Assembly: GCA_000310025.1 (NCBI GenBank)
Contig: FN649727.1
Location: 3,712,528-3,776,527 of the forward strand
Source: Ectocarpus siliculosus
Lineage: Eukaryota > Sar > Phaeophyceae > Ectocarpales > Ectocarpaceae
Length of the DNA stretch: 64,000 bases
Direction of reading: 5' to 3'
The notes beneath the pieces are model-generated. The model was not told where the DNA came from and made no database searches. It was given only the letters and a program-made list of their open reading frames with translations. Both the position numbers and the translations under genes were made by a program. Of this stretch, positions 10,301 through 21,116 are shown in pieces (position 1 is the stretch's first letter; the number at the start of each line of letters is the position of its first letter).

Positions 10301-13300
10301 GAGATGCGATGGTAAACCCCTCACCAAGGAGGCATTCGCGAGGTATTTCTTTCAGGTGTGGGACCGACTGCAGGACACGGCCGCTCCCACCAACACCGAC
10401 GACGCAACGGCCGCCGCCACCGCCGCCGCCACCGGCACCACCGGTATTACCGCCGCTGCTTCCGAAGGGCCAAGCCAGGCGGAGCAAGGGCCGGCCGCCC
10501 CCGAGGAGGAGGGGACGACCGCGCCGGAGATGCCGACGTACTTCCATCTGTTGACCCTGGTGGGGCTCTGGTGCTTCGTGCAGGAGGGGGTGGACGTTTG
10601 CGTGCTGGAGGTGGGCATGGGCGGGAGGTTTGACGCCACCAACGTCGTGCCCTCGCCGGTGGCCTGCGGGGTGGCTATGCTCGACCTGGACCACACACAG
10701 GTAGGTGTTTTGTCTCTGAGGGTGTGCATGCTGGTGAAGTTAGTGCATTTCGTCTTGGGAGTCGTCAAAAGTGGTACCATTTATCGACATCGTGCAGGTC
10801 ATTAGAGTATCTGGTGTGCTTGCGTTATATCTCTTGCCGCTGCTGCCGCTGCTGCCACTGCTGCTGCTGCTGCTACGGTTACTGCAATGTTGTTCCATTG
10901 GTGCTAGTCTTACTCCAGTCGTGCCTTCACCTGCCCGAATCCCGCCGCCTTCCTCGTTTCCTCTTCCCCCTCTTGCTGTTTCTCTTCCTCCTCTCCGCCT
11001 AAATATACCCAAACGGAAAACAGGTCCTCGGCGATACGCTGGACAAAATCGCCTGGGAAAAGGGTGGCATTTTCAAGGAGGGCTGCCGCGCCATGGCGGT
11101 GGAGCAACCCAGGGGTGGCATGTCGGTGCTTTGCGAGGCAAGCCAACAAGTAGATAGATGCTGTTTTTTAATTTGAACCGAGACCGTGTGCGTCTTGCAC
11201 GTACGGACGACTGTGCACGGGTGTTTGCCGATCTTCAGTAGCTCGTTCGCAAGTCTTATTTTTCCAGCATCAAACATATGGAGAAGCATCAAGCTAAGCA
11301 GATTTTGTGCCTAAGGGGGAAAGTGTACACTGCATAATGGAATTTATCCCCATGCGCACGAGGTTGCCATCTCTCCTGTACTCCAAAAGAACAAATAGAT
11401 CTTCAATAGCGTGACGATCACGTCACGCCACGCACTTTTCTTCTTGCATTTCCCTCAAGTACCAGTAGCGTTTTGCATTGTCACGAGCAGGGCCGATACA
11501 CCGTTTTCCATTCTTTTTCGCCTCGTGTAGCGATTCGCCGGATATTCGTACTCGGTAGTCGCGTGTATCGCTTGATGCACCAAAAAAACAGAACTATTAA
11601 TAGTCGCCACTTTTGCGTCTACAAGCGATACATTTCCGTGATATGCGTATGGGTACTCTGTCGCAGCGCCGTTAGTCGGGTCGTGGTCGTCCCACCCATC
11701 ATCACTGATAACAACCACGGACGAACGGCCATATGTAGTGCGCGGCAGCAGCCGGCTGCGGCGAGCTTGAGGTGGTCAAGCCGCTCCCCACTCGCGACCC
11801 GTGCGGCCGCGCCTACGAGATCGGCCTGGCCGGTGACCACCAGCGGGTCAACGCCGCTCTAGCCCTGCGCCTGTGCGCCGTCTGGATCGAGGCTCATCGC
11901 CAACAGCAGCAGCAGCAACATGCGGGAGATCAGGCTCCGCCTGCGGAGAAAATTCACGACACCGAGACGTTCTGGGCATCGGCAGACGTGCACCGAGGAC
12001 TTTCGTGCTGCGTTTGGCCGGGACGCTGTCAGGTGTGAGAAAACATGTTGGTTGATCTTGTAGTTTCAGGGGAGCATCAGATGGGCCTGTGGACGTGTGC
12101 ATGTTTGTGAGATCCTTTGCCTGTTTTGTGTCTGGTGGCGAATGGGATGGTGTCATCACTTTGAAACGGCTTAGCTGACCTCCGACAGTTTTTTGCGGAG
12201 CGTACGCTGGGACGGCGTTTTTGCGTGGAAGAGTTGTCCTCTACACGCGGTTTCGTTTTTAAATACGAGTTCGTGAGGTGGTTTCGCTTTTTTTGGTGTG
12301 TTCGTAAGGTCCACAGAGAGTTAACTCAACCCCAACGAACGATCGAGAGGTTGCGCGGAATGCCGGATACTGCTGTTTGGAAGACGGGTTGGTGGCTCAC
12401 GTTCTGAATATTGTCGTTGCATGGCCTACGAAATGACCGCGTGTAGCACGCGTATTGCTGTGTATCAGTAGTCCCACTTTTCCCGTGCTATGGATCCCTT
12501 CCCCACCCGCTTCAATCTTCCGCATGCTTTGCTTTGCGGGGAACGACTGTGTCACGCATGTACATAGGTGTTCCGACCCCCCGCCTTCCCGTCGGTGACG
12601 ATCTACCTGGACGGGGCGCACACGGAACAGAGCATGCGCGCCTGCCTGGGGTGGTTCGTCGAAAAGGTACGGAGCATGTGTTTGTAGGTGCAGATGGAGG
12701 CTGGTGGGGCGCTTCTTTGGGGGGGAGGGGCAGCGCGGAGTGTGAGTGATGACGAGCCATGAGCGGAGGAGGATCTCCGAAAATCAGTCATTTGGGTGTT
12801 AACTTTTTTCCTAAGACACAGCACCGTTCCACCGCGCTCGCGCTCAAAGTTGGTCTTCCCATCCCGCCCCGGCCCTCGCGGTCTCCCCGCCACCTTCTCA
12901 CGGATTCTGTATTTTCTGCCGTGACTTTGCTTCGTTCGACCTCGACCACGCAAGACGGCGACGGCGGCCGCATCAAGAGCGAAGGCCGATGAGGTCGCTT
13001 CGAGCCGGGCGGCCGTGGCGGTAGCGGTGACGCCGCTCGACATCCCACGGTCATCGCCACCCCCACCACCACCACAACTTGAGCGCAGACGGCAGAATAG
13101 ACGATGCCGGCGCGTGCTCTGGTTTAATGCTTCTCACGAGCGCGACGTCGTGCCTCTCTTGGACATGCTGGCGTCGGCACGACGACGAGAATCATGCGAT
13201 GGGTCAAGCGGCAACGCCACCAACACCACCAACAAAGACGATGACGACGATGCTGACGGCGACACGCCGTTGTTTGACGAGGCGTGGTTCATGGAGGTAA

Positions 13301-14367
13301 TCCCAGGGCGGCCGTCGCGGTTCAAGCTCCCCACAGCGCAAGAAATCCTAGCTCCTCACGGCATATCCCCCGCTGTTGCAGCTGCCGCTGCAACCTCCGC
13401 CGGGATGGCAGGGGCGTCCAGTGTTAGCTCTGGACCCTGTTCCGATGACCCGAGCGGAGAGGAGCCGGCGGGGGGCGCGGCGCCGGGGTGCGGCGAAGAG
13501 AAGGCGGACGGTGCGGGGGCTGGGAGCGGGGCTGGGGCTTGGCAGCGGACCCTGGAACAGGTGTGTCGCACGTTTTGAACGGGCGGCAGGAATTCGGGGG
13601 TGTTTTGTTGTTGTGCAACTATTAGCAGTACAGTGGTGGTAGGTGCAGTGGTGGAGCTTGTCGGCTGCGCTCGGTGCAGGGTTGTGGGTTGCCACTTTGC
13701 CACGGTGCGGCGTATTCTATTAAACCGGTCCGACCCTGAGTAGCGCAGTTCACAGTGTCCTTTGAGGTGGCGGTTTTTCTCTACAAGGGAGAGAGATGCA
13801 GGTTCGTAAATGTGAAGACGAAGACGATGGGGGGGAAGCAAGCTTGTCCTTGTGGGTGAAAAGGTGCGAAATGGACGGTTGGAGTGCTACGTACTTTTCT
13901 TGCGAGCTCAAGGTCACACGTGGATTTACGGCAGTAGTAGACAGTCGCAAGCGAGACTAGGACTTAATTCACGACCCCCCCCCTCCCCTCCCCTCTCTCA
14001 AATCGGGTCATTGCAGGTGTGGACCTCGCTCCAGACACGCAGAGGGGGCACGCTAAGCGCAACCCTAACCGGCACGGCGCCGTTTTTCTTTGAAAAGCTT
14101 TCTTTGATCTGCGCTAACAGCCAACACGATGGGGGCTCAGAGGCAGCTAGCGTTGTTGGGGATCCCGGCGTCGCAAGCAGAACAGCAGTGTCGGCGGTTG
14201 ATGCAGACCACCACGGTAGCGGGGGGCGAGGAGACGCGAGCGTGGCGGCAACTGGTTGTGGTGATAGAGGTGGACGCGTTGACAGTGAGATAGTGGAGGT
14301 GCTATGCACAGGGTCGTTGTATGCCGTCGCTGCAGCGCTGGAAGCGTTCGGAGCAGAAGTCGAATAA
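7364..14367 (+). CDS. FPGS: Folylpolyglutamate synthase
   Basis: Adds glutamates to reduced folates, ATP-dependent, retaining them in the cell or organelle. Nine exons join in phase: 7364-7482, 7880-7931, 9898-10003, 10258-10700, 11024-11149, 11739-12032, 12568-12666, 12955-13560 and 14017-14367, giving 731 residues. Exon 1 holds the usual N-terminal helix (TFEDAKSTLYGTIS); exon 3 the P-loop (VTGTKGKGST); exon 4 YTSPHLLEVTERV, the MPTYFHLLTLV helix and LEVGMGGRFDATN; exon 5 LGDTLDKIAWEKGGIFKEG; exon 7 IYLDGAHTEQSM; the last exon the VLCTGSLYAVAAALEAF C-terminus. Ala/Ser/Gly- and Asp-rich insertions in exons 4, 8 and 9 explain its length above the usual ~500-600. No plastid presequence is obvious. 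Intron 2 carries a long hairpin. The exon 8 acceptor (12954) is the least certain junction. Confidence 0.92.
8206..8960. repeat. Long inverted repeat (hairpin) in FPGS intron 2
   Basis: Arms at about 8206-8478 and 8668-8960 are near-perfect inverted copies. The left arm has an extra ~19 bp near 8291-8310, and each arm ends outward in a homopolymer (poly-G near 8213, poly-C near 8926-8943). The ~190-bp loop holds short GC-rich repeats (CTTCCAG-CCGCCGGTG). The arms look derived from a coding sequence: the right arm reads PVITAAVASSAIAVPPVVD...NVPIMDMS on plus, and the left arm reads PIMDMSMFLDVGLMDGKD on minus, in matching frame. This may be a foldback element or a captured, inverted-duplicated gene fragment. 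Confidence 0.8.
10836..10882. repeat. CTG-rich trinucleotide repeat
   Basis: Interrupted CTG/CCG run in FPGS intron 4, about 47 bp, with no evidence of function. Confidence 0.7.
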
Positions 14368-15666
14368 GATGCCCAGGGTTTTGTTGGCCTAGGCAGTAGC
14401 GTTGTTGGTGTGTTGCACTTCTTAGTGTTGAATGATGTCGGCGACATCGATGGATGGCTTCGCACGGCCCTAGTATTTCCGCACGTGAGTTGCGAAGAAA
14501 TGCCTGACAAGCAGCAGAATGGTTAGCTACAATAGTTTGGACTTATTTGAAGGCGAGTTTTCTGATTCAGTGCAGCACTGCAGAAAAGAACGCACGCCAC
14601 TTTCTTGCATGAGGCGCACCCGGGAGTGAGCCTTTACCACACAGTAAACACTCCCATTAATCCAGATCCCAACGACATAATTGAACACATTCGTGCCTGG
14701 TGCCACCGCTGCCGTCAACTCTCAACTGCTCAAGTTCCAGACCTTAGACCCTGCCGATTGCCTTGCATCGAGTGCCGAATCCTGCGACCGTAGTACTCCA
14801 GTCCAAAACCAATCGGGTGCTCACAGCCGTGCCGCAATACAGTTGAAACTCTCGGTGGAATTGGACGAGTTTTGCCGCGTCTGCGCTTGCCCTGCCAACA
14901 CACTTTTTCAAGCCAAGACGCTGAACTTTACGAAGCAACTGGGCTCTATCACGAACAGCGCTGAACATTCGCAGAGTTCATTACTTGTTCCGACACCATG
15001 TTTGCGTATTATCCCTCGCCAATATATTTTATGGGCAACGCAGCTTGCGTGCTGTAATCCTCTTCAAGTTTTTCGTTGTGGTTGGTTAAGGCGGTGTCGT
15101 TGTCATGATGCGGGGATGGTGCATGAAAACGGCGTTGTCATGAAAGCGATAAGCAAGGGCTGTGGTCGCCTGCTCACCCGATGTAGAGAGCAAAGACGCC
15201 AAATTCTTTCGGACCCATCCATGTGCGTATCGGGCGCATCGCATGGTACATGTCCTGAGTTGTTGTGCAGTTAATCTGACTAAATCGTGTACGCGCAAAT
15301 GTACATCTTATCACTTCATTAGGTTCCGGTCGGCACAGGTTCCGATCAAAGGATATGACCCCAGCTATGCAACCGCTCCCAGTTTGGCACTGTATCGTCT
15401 AGCCTACCACGTCAGACAGAGAGAGAGATAGTCTGGCAGCGAGGTCAATTCCAGCTACTATCACCCCAGGAGAACACTTACCAGAGCCCTCCATTGTCAT
15501 CGACCGTGATGATGCCGAATAACAAGCCATCGACGCCTGTCCTTTCTCTACCCAAACAAAACCTCTTCTAGAAGACGCCTGTACGCCGCATGGAAACCCG
15601 AGAGGTGCCCCTTCTCGTTGTGGGGCCTCGCGTTAGACTTTTTTCTTGCTGTATCACTATTCGAGT
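14368..15666. other. Intergenic between FPGS and RING genes
   Basis: Tail-to-tail interval. A 197-codon plus frame at 14681-15274 starts with ATG but has no recognisable domain and an open minus frame overlaps it. I cannot support it as a gene. The interval should contain both 3' UTRs. Confidence 0.5.
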
Positions 15667-18600
15667 TCAGGAGTACACGACGAGGCTCTCGGTGATGTGG
15701 TCTCGGCATAGCGGACACAAGGTTAGCTCTTGCCGCTCGGAGCAGCCCCTGCAAACGCAAAGATGGCGACACGGTAGCAGGAGCACGCTTCGCTCGTTCT
15801 CCTGTTGGCCGTTGGCGGCGGGGCGGGGGTGATGCGTGTGTGTGTAGGAGGAGGGTGGCAGTAAGGATATTTTCCTTTGGCATGTTGTCCTACTTGGTCG
15901 GTTGAAGCTTGCCCTTCCTACATGGTCGATTGGGTCAACGTACGGGTCCACTGGGAGTGTGGTGTGGCAGATGCACAAACCACCTTCTTCCGGCGTGTCT
16001 CGCTCGATTTGTGTTCTAGGCTTCGATCCGCCACCCCACGCCCACGAAATCAGACCAAGCAGCCTCGGGGTTCAAGTCCGATGTATCGTTGGTTTACAGT
16101 CGGAAAATTCTACCTAACCCTATGACTTGCACATGATATCAAAGGGCTCTCCACCCCCCACCGCCCGTTTCGAATGAGCCCAAAATTGGAACTATATCAG
16201 GACCCCGCATTGTTGTCGAATGGTAGTGTTTTGAGGGCAAGACGATACTCGTCCCGCCTCGATTGAGGAGTCTCCGAGGCACAAATGCCTTCGAATGATC
16301 CGATTATGCACTCGGCAATGCCAAGTACTTACGCCCACGTGGATGGAAAGTCCTCGCCACGCAGCCAACGCGTTGTGCGTTTGCTACGCCGAACATTATG
16401 ATCATGTGCGTGTGCGGAAAAAAGTCCGTGTCAATGTGGAAGTGGATGGTGAGGAGGCGTCGCAGTTTGGACGTTTGACTTCAATGAAGTCTCCCCGTCC
16501 CATAGTGGCTGACCCTATTGAGGTGCCCCGTCCCCTCCGTAAAGTTAAACGGGAAACGGCACATATTCTGTGCTATGCAATACACGGTCTAGGTTTCGTC
16601 TGTACGCAGACTCACCTGGCAAACGACGCAGAGTCTCTGTTCTTCCTTGGCGAGTTGCTGCTGGACGATTCTATCCCTCTCCCCGCACACACCCTCCAAT
16701 GCCTTCCGGAGATCTTTCTCCAGGTGCTCTAGTTCTTGCAAGGATCGTCCCTGCATGTAGAGGACCGTCGTTGGTTATCATTGGCCTTGCACGCGTGGTT
16801 AAGTTTGACCCCCTCGCAAGACCAAGGAAGTAGATACACGTTTACACTGGCTTGCTTTGCGCAGTGGTGCTCGATGGAGGGGACCGTTGAAAAGAGGTAA
16901 TGGGTTTAACGGTGATTCGGTTGTACTTCTATTGGAACCAACTCCCACGACATGCAGTGTATGAGCTGGGCACTTTGTTGCGAACCATGTACAGGTAGAG
17001 GACTGGTCCTGGTTCTCCCCCAAGCACAGTAGACTAATCAAGGCGAGAGTGTCATGCTTCTTGGCACCGCATAGTGGGATGCCTTGACTAGCTAGGTATC
17101 ACCAGCTACCTTGAACCCCTCGCCGTTGAGGGTGGCTTTAAGCTTATCCCTTTCCTCACGAAGAGCAGCCGCCCCCTCTTCGAGACTCAGCACCTGCATT
17201 TGGATAGCCAGGCAATGAGTATTTCATGCCGGTACCATCGTACCCGATCAAAAGATTACGCGAGAGGTCAAGCAAAGAAGGGGATCGACAAGCCGTAATA
17301 CGTGTTCTCTTCTTGCTGGTTACGGTCTCGTGTGTGGAAAGGTGTATTGCAGACGTACGTCGTAATGCACGCTGGATTTGATGTTTGACCAGCCGGCATG
17401 ATTTCTTTCGTCAAGATGAAACTGGTCTATTGACAGCGCACGACGCGAAAAGATAACATGTGTTCGGTGGTAGGTGAGCGAGCTAGCCCTTCAGATGGTG
17501 CACTCTCACCGTTTTCAACAAGAACTTATTGGAGCCGTCCCATCCTTGGTGGCATGTGGGGTACTGCACGCAATACTAACACTTTTATCTCGCGCAACCA
17601 ACAACGGTGGTATCGTTTCAAAACTGCACCTGTTTTTCACTCCGTACGAGTTCATTCCATAGCCGGGCGCTCTGATCCCTTACTGCATCAGCCTGAACGG
17701 GTCAACGAGTCACAAGTAAACAACCGCAAATAGGACCGGCCGCGAACGTTCCAAGGGTTCCGGGGCGGGGAAGGGGCGAACCAACTGTAAGCCCCTCAGA
17801 CAGTGAGGCAGTCGCAGGGTAGTCGACAAATTTTACATGGCCGTGGTCGTAATCTAGGAACATGCTGCCGCATCGGTTACTCTGTGTACTCTCAATTACG
17901 TGAAGATGTTCTAGCACGCGGTTAACACCACCATCGAAAACCTGCTTCGAACGAGCGTTGTAGTACGCGAGCCCTTCGAATACACATTCGGGCACCGACA
18001 CAGACGAGGGTGATTCGAAAGTGTAGGTGTACTTTGTTGCATAGTTTTACCACCCAGTACACCTTCATGACGAGGGGTGTCTCGGTGGAAACTACAGTAT
18101 TAGGTGAAAATGACACTACCCACCTTCGCTTCCGAGGCCAGCCTGCTCTCCTTCTCTTGCAGCCACAAAGCCCTAATCAGTCCAACCTGACAATGAAAGG
18201 GTTGATGCACGTGTTTTGTATGGCAGAGGGTCAACCGTAGATCCTAGATGTCGGTTTAAAATGGACGAGGAGCAACCATCATCACTCACGCACAACGCTC
18301 GGACACCAGCGTTTATCTTTTCTGGAGGAACTGGGAGATCTCTACTCGGAAAAGATGGGGGCTAGTTGTATGGCGATGAGTTTATTCCAGAACAAAAAAC
18401 GTTCATCCCGCCCATTCCGACAGCGTGTACTTTCAGGCCAAAAGCAGGTCTTGTCAGACGAGTTTTGAATAACGCGACAGGTTCAACAGCATCGAACTTG
18501 GCATACGATAGGGACAAAGAAGTCACGAGAAAGAATGTTTCCGTACGTGATCACTCGAACCGCCGTCTCCTTGCGCTGGGTCGCCGCCGTGCCCTCCACC

Positions 18601-18943
18601 GCCCAGTACTCCCCTCCCCCCAGCCCCAGCTGGGGCGATAGACTCGTACGGTGCATCTCCGGACACCAAATCTCCATTCGTTCTTCCGCCCCAATGCATC
18701 GCGTGGTCTCCTAGCGGCCCTCGTACCTCCGCCGCTGCTGGCGGGGACAGCCAGTGTGCAGTGATACTCCTGCTGTTGATTCTTTCAGCGACTGCGTTTG
18801 TCGACAGAGACCCGTACAATCCGCATGTTGGAGTGACGGTGGTGGTGGTGGCGGTTGTACCCGTCGCTGTTGCTGGAGAATTCGCATTTGTTGCAGACGC
18901 TGCTGGTCTCGACTGCCTTTCTCCGCCACCTCCTCTGCCACTA

Positions 18944-18981
<38 letters not shown>

Positions 18982-19422
18982 GCTTGCACTGCCACTGCCA
19001 TTCCAGCGGTTACCGCCGCTGCCGCTGTCTCTGCTGTTGCTGACGGTGATGCCGTGACCGGCACCCCCGTCGGCGCCGGCCCCGTCCCACGAGGCGGTGG
19101 GGGTCCCGTGGAAATGCAGAGGGCGTCGAGGTGACCTTAACGATGTTGGCCCCGGGGCTGGTGATGCTAGCGTGTTGGACGCCATCATTGGGTAGATTGT
19201 CGAGCCAGCGGCAGTCACAGTCGTAGCTGGCGCCGGTGCCGATGCCGATGCGATGGCAGCTGCGATTGCGGCCGACTTTTGTTTCGATGTGGAATGTTCA
19301 AACGATTGTTTTTGTTGTTCAGCCGGTGCGCCACGGACGGGGTCGGGGTGAGCGGGTGGGAAGAGGGTGGCAAGGAGAGCGGTGACGTTTTTGCGGAAAA
19401 GTGGTCGAAGGCGTCGACTCAT
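15667..19422 (-). CDS. RING-finger protein with coiled coil (probable E3 ubiquitin ligase)
   Basis: Minus-strand exons 17193-17110, 16750-16616 and 15801-15667 join in phase 0. They encode a coiled coil (LEEGAAALREERDKLK; LEHLEKDLRKALEGV) and a C-terminal C3HC4 RING: CVVCQ, SVLLLPCRHLCVCRGC, CPLCRDHI, ending ESLVVYS. All eight zinc ligands are present and spacing matches the RINGs that close IAP/MGRN-type E3 ligases. The probable first exon is 19422-18547, 292 codons rich in Ser, Gly, Ala and Thr, ending at a phase-0 GTACGG donor; the total would be 409 residues. That link is weaker because exon 1 has no conserved domain and another exon might lie between. The TA-flanked element at 19444 is 21 bp from the ATG, so the promoter or 5' UTR probably includes it. 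Confidence 0.75.
17702..18116 (-). other. Unassigned overlapping open frames in RING intron 1
   Basis: Two overlapping minus frames have protein-like composition: 18116-17922 (TETPLVMKVYWVVKLCNK) and a frame open from about 18050 to 17702 (SVPECVFEGLAYYNARSKQ; VNRVLEHLHVIEST). Switching frames near 18035 would make one longer peptide, as in a decayed coding fragment. No domain is recognised and no splice sites place it in the RING protein. Confidence 0.3.
18945..18982. repeat. (GCT)n repeat coding a Ser run
   Basis: About a dozen GCT/CTG units, read on the minus strand as a poly-Ser run inside the probable first exon of the RING gene. Confidence 0.8.
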
Positions 19423-19443
19423 TCAACAAGATTTTACCGAATA

Positions 19444-20401
19444 GTCGGAGAGATCGCACCGGGTGCGATCGTTTTTATAAATGTTTGTTCCTCGGGTTTT
19501 TTATCGCACCCCGGTGCCATCTTTCCGACCCCGGTGCAGACATGCAACTTAATAATTTCGTGTAGTTTTGTCAAGGTACCCCGGTGCGATCTCTCCGACC
19601 GGTGCCATCCCCGATGAAATACACACAGGTGTTGCATGCACGCACCTCGGTGCCATCTCCCCGACCGGTACCATAGTACTGATGCCAGTGTAGGCATACC
19701 CACGCACACACACAGTCTTCTGCACACGCTAAATAGTTGACAATGCTATTGATCAGTATAGAACCACACATGTAGGTACCGTTGTTGCTGGTTGGAAGCA
19801 CACCGGTAACGGCAACGTAGGCTGGTACGTAGCAGCTTTCCATGCGGAGAGTGGTTTTGTGTTTGAAGGCGAGTTTGGCTATGACGTGACAAGGATAACA
19901 ACCGATGTGATTTCCATCTGAGGCACCGGTACATACGGTATCAGGCTGTTCCGCTTTCGTTTTGGTCTTCCTCTACGGATACCAGTACGTACGCAGCAGT
20001 ACGCAGCAGTACAATAGGTGCATGTTGTGTATGGTGGGGTAGGGTGCGGCTTGGACCTTGTGTGTTTGGTTGTGTACGGTTTGCAACTTCCATACCAATT
20101 AAAAAACGAAAACAACTGGCATCCCGCGTGAACCGCGACCATGCATACGTACATACAGGACACGAGTGGCGCTCTGCTGACACCGTCCCCACGTGCAAAT
20201 GGTACGCACATGTACCTCATTCCGGCAGCTGAAAAGGAGCTCATTCTTGGATGTTTGGTTCGGTGAGATCGCACCAGGTGCGATCTCACCGACCCCGGTG
20301 CGTAAATCGAATTAAATCATGACGTTTTTGTATGTTTTTGCGCACCCTGGTGCCATCTCTCCGACTGGTGCTATCTCTCCGACCGGAGCCATCTCTCCGA
20401 C
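19444..20401. mobile_element. Non-autonomous TIR element with TA target site, 958 bp
   Basis: The left end GTCGGAGAGATCGCACC and the inverse of the right end GTCGGAGAGATGGCTCC match at 15 of 17 positions. TA flanks both ends (19442-19443 and 20402-20403). Both terminal zones carry several further copies of the sub-motif GGTGCCATCTCTCCGACC or its inverse (for example near 19500-19540, 19577-19615, 19645-19675, 20260-20300 and 20345-20400). Such subterminal arrays are typical of transposase-binding regions. The interior encodes nothing recognisable. Best read as a Tc1/mariner- or pogo-type MITE. Confidence 0.65.
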
Positions 20402-21116
20402 TACTACGGTAGTCACGCGGGTGCGAGTAACGGGGCTGGGGATAGTACGGCATTCTGTGTGCGAGGGCAAGGTACATCATGGCCCGCAACTGCGGACACC
20501 AGCCTTTTCCTGGTTCTGCGCATCTTTCTTGGTTCGCACATTATATGTCGTACTGCCGGGTTCTTACCGCGTGTGGAACGGGTTCGCCTGCCGATATGAG
20601 CTGCATGCTCTCAGACATCTCGTCGCCGTTTTCTGTGCTGCGATTTCTTATAGGTAAGCTTCCGCGTTGCCTGATACCGGGCCCGCGGTAGGCGCTGCTG
20701 AGAAATCGAAGTCTTGTTTCGCCTTCGTGGAGTAGTTCCTGTGCGAAACAAACAACCGTAAAAAGCCTGGCTCCTTTATTATTATGGGAGAAGAGGTCCG
20801 TGTGTTGGGCAACCGGTGTAGCCTGTTCCCTCCCTTCTTTTCCCTTCCCTCCCGAAACAAAACCAATAGGAGGAACGCACCAACTTTGTCCATGCGTTAT
20901 AGAGGATGCACACGGCTTTCTAAACATTTAGAAGCAAGAGTCGCGGCACTATCGTTGAATATGAACCTTGTCTGACAAGGGATTCCCGTCCCGACAGTGG
21001 TCCGCCTGCCCGGCCCCCCCTCCCGCCGCTCCAGCCACTCAGCCAAATACCGTGAACTCCTATTGCCGCAGTGCTTCGCTTCGCGTTCACACCATGCAGG
21101 ATTGCGTCGCTAGTCT
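20402..21116. other. Intergenic, no gene seen
   Basis: Lies between the TIR element and the 3' end of the ankyrin gene. Short open frames on both strands are unsupported. Confidence 0.4.

Noticed and set aside
14681-15274. 197-codon plus-strand ORF
   Set aside because: No recognisable domain, competing minus frame, no splice or promoter support.
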